Positions 6,209-10,208 of a DNA stretch of 10,208 nucleotides are shown here, piece after piece. The notes under the pieces were generated by a model. That model worked only from the letters and a program-made list of their open reading frames with translations. It did not search any database and was not told the DNA's origin. The stretch lies in the NCBI GenBank assembly GCA_021806765.1, contig JAJZQR010000189.1, forward strand, positions 1 to 10,208, written 5' to 3'. Origin of the DNA: Chloroflexota bacterium (GTDB taxonomy: Bacteria > Chloroflexota > UBA6077). The position numbers and the translations under genes are program-made. Position 1 is the first letter of the stretch, and each line of letters opens with the position of its first letter.

Positions 6209-6639
6209 GAAGACCCAGACCGTGCGGCGCTGGTATCGAGAAGGGCCGGACGGTCGGCTTCCCCGAGACACAGCTGAGTGTCTCAACATACGCGGCGAGG
6301 GTGGCGCGTGGAGCGAGGAGCGCGTCTTTGCCCATGATGTCCAGGGCTTCCTGAACAAGGGACATGGGCATCCGCCGCATTCCCCTCAACAACGTCGTTC
6401 GCCCCCAGTTCACGGTCGAGACCCTGGAAGACTACGGCGACCTGGTGCTTATTCGCAACGAGGATGGCATCCTCGGTAGGGAGAACAGGGATCGCTCCAG
6501 TTCGCCGAATTTCCTCAACCATCGCCAGCGGCTGTCCGAGATGATCCATGTCGCCGCACGGGGTTGAGGACATGGCGGGCAGGTGAACCCGATTGGGTCG
6601 GCAATCAACAAGTATCCCCTCCAAATCTGGTGGGGACGG
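6209..6639. other. Unresolved gap between gntR2 and the dehydrogenase
   Basis: No gene can be supported here. Both strands hold protein-like open stretches: a plus frame at 6364-6567 (VETLEDYGDLVLIRNEDGIL) and a minus frame from about 6570 to 6380 (EIRRTGAIPVLPTEDAILVA). I cannot assign either to a family. Each is flanked by stretches in other frames that look continuous, so a decayed gene is possible. GAGACAC-AGCTGA-GTGTCTC (6265-6284) is a perfect 7-bp hairpin without a T-run. No copy of the 18-bp operator and no convincing TTGACA promoter was found, so the downstream operon's promoter is not identified. Confidence 0.4.
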
Positions 6640-6644
6640 GGAGG
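6640..6644 (+). promoter_or_regulatory. Ribosome-binding site fixing a TTG start
   Basis: GGAGG is followed by the six-base spacer AATGCG and then TTG at 6651. The ATG inside the spacer (6646) is out of frame. This site supports the TTG start over the longer in-frame extension from 6564, whose first 29 codons do not resemble the family. Confidence 0.7.
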
Positions 6645-6650
6645 AATGCG

Positions 6651-7562
6651 TTGGCTACACGCGTTGGCTTCATCGGCCTCGGGACCATCGGCAAGTACAT
6701 GGCGCTCAGCATCCAGCGGGCCGGTTTGCCGCTCGTCGTCTTCGACATCCGTCCGGAGCCGCTGGTGGAGCTAGAGTCGGCGGGGGCGGCGACGGCCATC
6801 TCCTGTCGGGACGTGGCCGAGCGCTGCGATGTGCTCGTGATCATGGTGCTCAATCGGCCCCAGGCCGAGAGCGTTCTTGATGGCGAGCAAGGGGCACTGG
6901 CGGCGCTGCGGCCGGGCCAGACGGTCGTGGTGATGAGTACCATCGCCCCCGCGGACGCGAAGCACCTTGCCGGCATGGTGGAGAGCAAGGGGGCGCAGTA
7001 CGTCGATTCGCCGGTGAGCGGCGGCTACCTGCGCGCCGCAGACGGCACTCTCACGCTGATGCTGGGTGGCAAGCAGGAGGCCGTCGAGGCGGCACGGCCC
7101 GCCCTGGAAGCCATGGGCAAGTTCCTCTACTACGCGGGCCCCGAGCCGGGCGCCGGTCAGTCCCTCAAGATGATCAACCAGATGCTGATGGGTATCCACG
7201 AAGTGGCGGCGATGGAGGCGATGACGCTCGCCACCAAGGCCGGCCTCGACCCCGAGCTCGTGTACGAGGTGATCAGCCACGGCACGGGCGATTCCTGGGC
7301 CTTCCGCAACCGCGTCGATCGACTGATGGCGCGAGACTTCACCAACCGGGGCGCGCTCGAGATTCTGCACAAGGACCTGGGCATCGTGCTGGAGGCAGCC
7401 CGGGTTACCAAGACGCCGCTCCTGCTGGCGCCTATGGCCTATCAAGCCTACCAGATGGGCATGGTCGCCGGGCTTGCCCGCGAAGACGACTCGGCGGTCG
7501 GCAAGGTCTACGAGATGATGGCCGATGTCGAAACCCACAAGCGGCCGAGGTCCGAGGCCTAG
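6651..7562 (+). CDS. NAD-dependent 3-hydroxyisobutyrate dehydrogenase-type beta-hydroxyacid dehydrogenase
   Basis: This 303-residue protein has the usual length and layout of the beta-hydroxyacid dehydrogenase family (3-hydroxyisobutyrate, tartronate-semialdehyde and related enzymes). An N-terminal Rossmann domain carries GLGTIG (9-14), and Asp32 after the second strand favours NAD over NADP. The substrate loop is DSPVSGG (119-125). The catalytic Lys173 sits in SLKMINQ, where Gln177 replaces the second Asn of the usual K-x-x-N-N. KDL at 241-243 lies in the helical C-terminal domain. It would oxidise a 3-hydroxy acid to its semialdehyde, or the reverse, in the cytosol. The TTG start at 6651 places MATRVGFIGLG at the N-terminus. 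It leads a same-strand set with two amidohydrolase-fold genes, the first 33 bases downstream. The substrate is not determinable. Confidence 0.92.
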   Translation: MATRVGFIGLGTIGKYMALSIQRAGLPLVVFDIRPEPLVELESAGAATAISCRDVAERCDVLVIMVLNRPQAESVLDGEQGALAALRPGQTVVVMSTIAPADAKHLAGMVESKGAQYVDSPVSGGYLRAADGTLTLMLGGKQEAVEAARPALEAMGKFLYYAGPEPGAGQSLKMINQMLMGIHEVAAMEAMTLATKAGLDPELVYEVISHGTGDSWAFRNRVDRLMARDFTNRGALEILHKDLGIVLEAARVTKTPLLLAPMAYQAYQMGMVAGLAREDDSAVGKVYEMMADVETHKRPRSEA

Positions 7563-7595
7563 GTCGCTTCTGCGAGACGGAATGGGGAGAGGGGA

Positions 7596-8336
7596 ATGAT
7601 CGTCGACGCGCACATCCACGTCGGGGACGCCATCTACTTCGACCTGCCGCTGCCGGTCGACAAGATCATGGCGATGGCCGACGAGGCAGGCATTGCGAAG
7701 GTAGTGGCGAGCGACTTCCGGTCCATCTGGTACGACATGCACGAGGGCAACCGGGAGCTGGCTGCGATGATCAAGCGGTTCCCTGGGAGACTCTACGGGT
7801 ATGTGGGCATCACCTCGGGCAACTACGGCCGGCTCGCCCTCGACGAGATCGAACGCGGGCTCAATGACTTCGGAATGGTGGGCGTCAAGGTCTACACGAG
7901 CGAGCAGTTCCCGCTCTACGACCCGACCATGATGGAGGTGATCGCGCGGGTCGCCGAGCTGGGAGTTCCCCTGCTCGCCCACACCAGCCCGCAGCAGACC
8001 GAACCGGTGCTGAGGCAGATCCCGAACGTCAAGTTCATTTTGGCCCATATGGGCAACACGTTCGACCCCGGACGCGGCGCCTGGCAGTGGGCCATCGCAG
8101 TGGCTAAGCGTTACCCCAACGTATACCTCGAGACCTGCAGTTCCTCGCCGACTATTGGCTTCATCGAGGCGGCGGTGACCGCCATCGGCCCGGAGCGGGT
8201 GCTCTTTGGGACGGACATCCCGCTCTTTGACCCGTTCACGCAGATGGCGAAGGTGCTGGACGCCGATCTCGAGGAGCGGTCGAAGTCGCTGATCCTCGGC
8301 GGCAACGCCGCACGGCTCTTCGGCTTCACGGCATGA
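7596..8336 (+). CDS. Amidohydrolase-2 family metal-dependent hydrolase or decarboxylase
   Basis: This 246-residue TIM-barrel protein keeps the family's metal and catalytic residues: HxH in DAHIH (His6, His8), His129 in PLLAHTS, His151 in ILAHMG and Asp207 in FGTDIP. NAARLFGF near the end is typical of the C-terminal helix. The family includes decarboxylases (gamma-resorcylate type), lactonases and hydratases, so the reaction may be hydrolysis of a C-O or C-N bond, hydration or decarboxylation. It is short for the family but complete. The ATG follows a purine-rich GGGGAGAGGGGA. It sits 33 bases after the hydroxyacid dehydrogenase and 10 bases before a second amidohydrolase-fold gene, implying one transcript. 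No secretion signal is present. Confidence 0.9.
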   Translation: MIVDAHIHVGDAIYFDLPLPVDKIMAMADEAGIAKVVASDFRSIWYDMHEGNRELAAMIKRFPGRLYGYVGITSGNYGRLALDEIERGLNDFGMVGVKVYTSEQFPLYDPTMMEVIARVAELGVPLLAHTSPQQTEPVLRQIPNVKFILAHMGNTFDPGRGAWQWAIAVAKRYPNVYLETCSSSPTIGFIEAAVTAIGPERVLFGTDIPLFDPFTQMAKVLDADLEERSKSLILGGNAARLFGFTA

Positions 8337-8346
8337 GGAGGGGAAA

Positions 8347-9105
8347 GTGATCGTAGACTGCAACGCCTACGTCGGCAAGTGGCCCTACTGGCCGAACCCC
8401 TACATGTCCGAGGACGGCCTGCTGCGTCTGATGGACCGCCATGACGTCGCCAGGGCGGTCGTGACCTCGACCAGGAGCATCATGATCGATCCGCGGGAGG
8501 GCAATGTCGAGTGTCGGGAGATCGCGGCGAGACACCCTGACCGCATCAATTGGTTGGCTTGCGTAAACCCGTGTGATGACGAGGCAGCTCTGGTCGAGTG
8601 TGAGCGAGCGGTAGAAGAGGGGGCGGTCGCTTTGCGCCTGACGCCGCAGCACCAGAGCTGGTCGCTGTCGACCGACCCCTTCGTGGACGAACTCGTCGCG
8701 GCGGTTGAGCGCTGGCGCAAGCCGGTGGTTCTCCCACTGCGCCTCATCATGGACTGGCGGCTGCCGATGCTTGGCATTGCCGAACTGGCCGCATTCGTGG
8801 CCAAGCACCCGGGCGCCACCTTTGTCCTATCTGGCATCAATTACCACGACCTGCGGGTGGCGGTCGCAATCATGAAACGTAATCCGGCCACCTTCATCGA
8901 GACCTCGTGCCTGATGGGCAGAGGCAGCGTCGAACGTCTGGTGGAAGCGGTCGGCGCCGGGAGGGTACTTCTGGGACTGGGCCTGCCGCTGCAGTCGGGG
9001 CTGTGCGGGCTCGAGAAGATTCGGCACGCCGATATTGACGAGCGCGCGATTGAGGGGATTCTGGGCGTGAACGCTCTGCGGCTGTATGGGATGGGCGCCG
9101 CGTAA
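8347..9105 (+). CDS. Amidohydrolase-fold protein lacking metal ligands
   Basis: This 252-residue protein aligns along its length with the preceding amidohydrolase: both begin MIVD and share the pattern around EGN, RVL-G and NA-RL-G. Every metal-site position is changed. The HxH pair becomes Asn6/Tyr8 (DCNAYVG), the strand-5 His becomes Pro130, the strand-6 His falls at Gly163 (FVLSGIN), and the catalytic Asp becomes Gly212 (LLGLGLP). It therefore cannot use the family's metal chemistry. It is open from GTG to stop with good coding bias, so it is a divergent protein and not a pseudogene. A regulatory or structural partner of the upstream enzyme is a reasonable inference; a new metal-free activity is possible. 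The GTG lies just after GAGGAGG, which overlaps the previous stop. Confidence 0.85.
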   Translation: MIVDCNAYVGKWPYWPNPYMSEDGLLRLMDRHDVARAVVTSTRSIMIDPREGNVECREIAARHPDRINWLACVNPCDDEAALVECERAVEEGAVALRLTPQHQSWSLSTDPFVDELVAAVERWRKPVVLPLRLIMDWRLPMLGIAELAAFVAKHPGATFVLSGINYHDLRVAVAIMKRNPATFIETSCLMGRGSVERLVEAVGAGRVLLGLGLPLQSGLCGLEKIRHADIDERAIEGILGVNALRLYGMGAA

Positions 9106-9297
9106 GCGCTCGCGGTAGGGCCGGGGCTGACCCGGCACGCCGGGCAACAGCCGCTCCGTGGGCCAAAGCGAAGGGAACGTCAAGCGCACGATGCCAAAGC
9201 ATGGCTGGGAGGAGGTGGTAGCCGGGCGTAAAGCAGATGTCCCTCCGATGTTCCTAAGCAGGCGAACGACGAGCAAACTCTCAAAGTGGAGGAAACG

Positions 9298-10167
9298 ATG
9301 GAACGCAAGGCGATCGTTTCGGGGCTGATCGAGTACTTCAAGAGCGACCACTGGCGGCGGTTGATGGCGGTGTTGATGCATGACCCCGACCCGCAGGGGA
9401 CGCACGTGCACGCCTACACGGAGACGTGCGTACACCCCGAGGACATCAAGGCCCTCATTTGCGCCTACCTGGAGCGGAGGGGGGTGCCCAGCTCCCGCAA
9501 GATCGACTACACCGCCCCTCGTCCGGGCGAGATGGGTTCCCTGCACGGCATCGAGCCCAAGGGCCGGCCCCACTTCGACTACAACTGGTTCTACAACCCC
9601 GAGGTATCCCTGCGGGCTGCCGAGGGAGGAGACAGGGGCGAGAGCGGCTGCAACCTGTGCGCCTGGAACCGCTCTTACATCAGGGAGTTCTACTCCGACT
9701 ACAAGCTCAAGACCACGGTGGGTGCGGCCGAAGAGGAGGCGCTACGCAAGTACTTCCGGTCCGACCACTGGCACAAGGGGCTCGAGATCTCTATCGACCC
9801 CCACACCACCCACGGGCACATTAACGTCTACACGAGCGTGCACCCGGACATCATCCAGAAGTTCGCCGAGGAGTCGCTCCGAGAGAAGGGGTGGCAGATC
9901 TTCTACACCTGCCCGAACGTATACCTGGTGCAGGGCGTGTACACCGGCAAGCTGGTCTTCATGGGCAAGAACCCGGAGGTGGTGTACGACCTCGGCTGGA
10001 TGTTGAAGCCAGAAACAGTGATCGAGCCAGCGATGGATATCTGGGCCCTGCCCGGTAGGCCGGGCTACGACATCTGGGACTGGGACATGATGCAGCCGAT
10101 CATGAACGTGCCTTATGTCAAACTGACGGATGGCGAACTTGCCCAGGTAGAGGCAACCTTCCGGTAG
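9298..10167 (+). CDS. Unrecognised duplicated-module protein, family member B
   Basis: I do not recognise this 289-residue protein. It is a full-length paralog of the protein at 1001-126, and most motifs are shared: THVHAY (35-40), GSLHGIEPKG (80-89), DYNWFYNPEV (94-103), ESGCNLC (115-121), YFRSDHW (152-158), THGHINVY (171-178), YTCPNVYLV (203-211) and MGKNPEVVYDLGW (222-234). The two halves are more alike here than in member A: YFKSDHW and CVHPEDIKAL (13-53) echo YFRSDHW and SVHPDIIQKF (152-189), showing an old internal duplication. Four His-x-His positions and CxxC could be metal ligands (inference). The ATG at 9298 is chosen because GGAGG (9288-9292) is five bases upstream and it matches member A; the in-frame GTG at 9286 overlaps that site. 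It follows the ligand-less amidohydrolase by 192 bases. Confidence 0.87.
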   Translation: MERKAIVSGLIEYFKSDHWRRLMAVLMHDPDPQGTHVHAYTETCVHPEDIKALICAYLERRGVPSSRKIDYTAPRPGEMGSLHGIEPKGRPHFDYNWFYNPEVSLRAAEGGDRGESGCNLCAWNRSYIREFYSDYKLKTTVGAAEEEALRKYFRSDHWHKGLEISIDPHTTHGHINVYTSVHPDIIQKFAEESLREKGWQIFYTCPNVYLVQGVYTGKLVFMGKNPEVVYDLGWMLKPETVIEPAMDIWALPGRPGYDIWDWDMMQPIMNVPYVKLTDGELAQVEATFR

Positions 10168-10171
10168 GTCC

Positions 10172-10195
10172 GCCGCCCGGTATGGAAAGGGCGGC
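10172..10195 (+). terminator. Hairpin after family B gene, possible terminator
   Basis: GCCGCCC (10172-10178) and GGGCGGC (10189-10195) form a perfect 7-bp GC-only stem with a ten-base loop, four bases after the stop codon. The window ends 13 bases later and no T-run is seen, so its strength cannot be judged. Confidence 0.4.
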
Positions 10196-10208
10196 AGGCG
10201 CCCTCGCC

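Noticed and set aside
6564..6650. N-terminal extension of the hydroxyacid dehydrogenase
   Set aside because: The 29 extra codons do not resemble the family, and GGAGG is ideally placed for the TTG at 6651.
6771..8363. 530-codon open frame on the minus strand
   Set aside because: It lies opposite the hydroxyacid dehydrogenase and amidohydrolase genes, which carry clear family motifs. Long antisense frames are expected from strong G/C third-position bias.
8827..9573. 248-codon minus-strand frame spanning the gap before family B
   Set aside because: It overlaps two supported plus-strand genes antisense and has no family motifs or upstream ribosome-binding site.

Overview
The window is GC-rich bacterial DNA with compact operons, GTG and TTG starts beside good Shine-Dalgarno sites, and strong G/C third-position bias (long antisense open frames are common). 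This points to a high-GC bacterium. No marker gene fixes the phylum. There are no rRNA, tRNA, CRISPR, insertion sequence or phage genes.

Layout. A hairpin with a T-run (55-99) lies at the left edge. Leftward comes a two-gene operon: a GntR/FCD regulator (1778-1029), then an unrecognised protein (1001-126, family A). Between 1785 and 2783 are two divergent, similarly built promoters, a doubtful small ORF and a decayed IclR-type regulator. Rightward follow a glutamate-1-semialdehyde-aminotransferase-like class III aminotransferase (2784-4127) and an SDR oxidoreductase (4176-4931). A 440-base gap with foldable sequence and a third promoter/operator leads into a second GntR/FCD regulator (5373-6173), a close paralog of the first. 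After an unresolved gap (6174-6650) come a 3-hydroxyisobutyrate-dehydrogenase-type enzyme (6651-7562), an amidohydrolase (7596-8336), a second amidohydrolase-fold protein that has lost its metal ligands (8347-9105), and a second member of the unrecognised family (9298-10167, family B).

Regulation. The 18-bp palindrome TATCTTAGATCTAAGATA occurs three times (one perfect, two with 17/18 matches). Each copy starts at the -10 hexamer of a promoter with an exact TTGACA -35 box and a 17-bp spacer. These promoters precede gntR1-family A, the aminotransferase-SDR pair, and gntR2. The two regulators have the same helix-turn-helix sequence, so both probably read this operator. The window therefore looks like one regulon with two paralogous repressors.

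Function. The enzymes (aminotransferase, two NAD(P)-dependent dehydrogenases, one metal-dependent amidohydrolase) suggest catabolism of an amino- or hydroxy-carboxylate or a related cyclic compound. The substrate cannot be read from the sequence, and no transporter lies in the window. The most novel items are the internally duplicated family A/B proteins, the pairing of an intact with a ligand-less amidohydrolase, and the three-site operator system.
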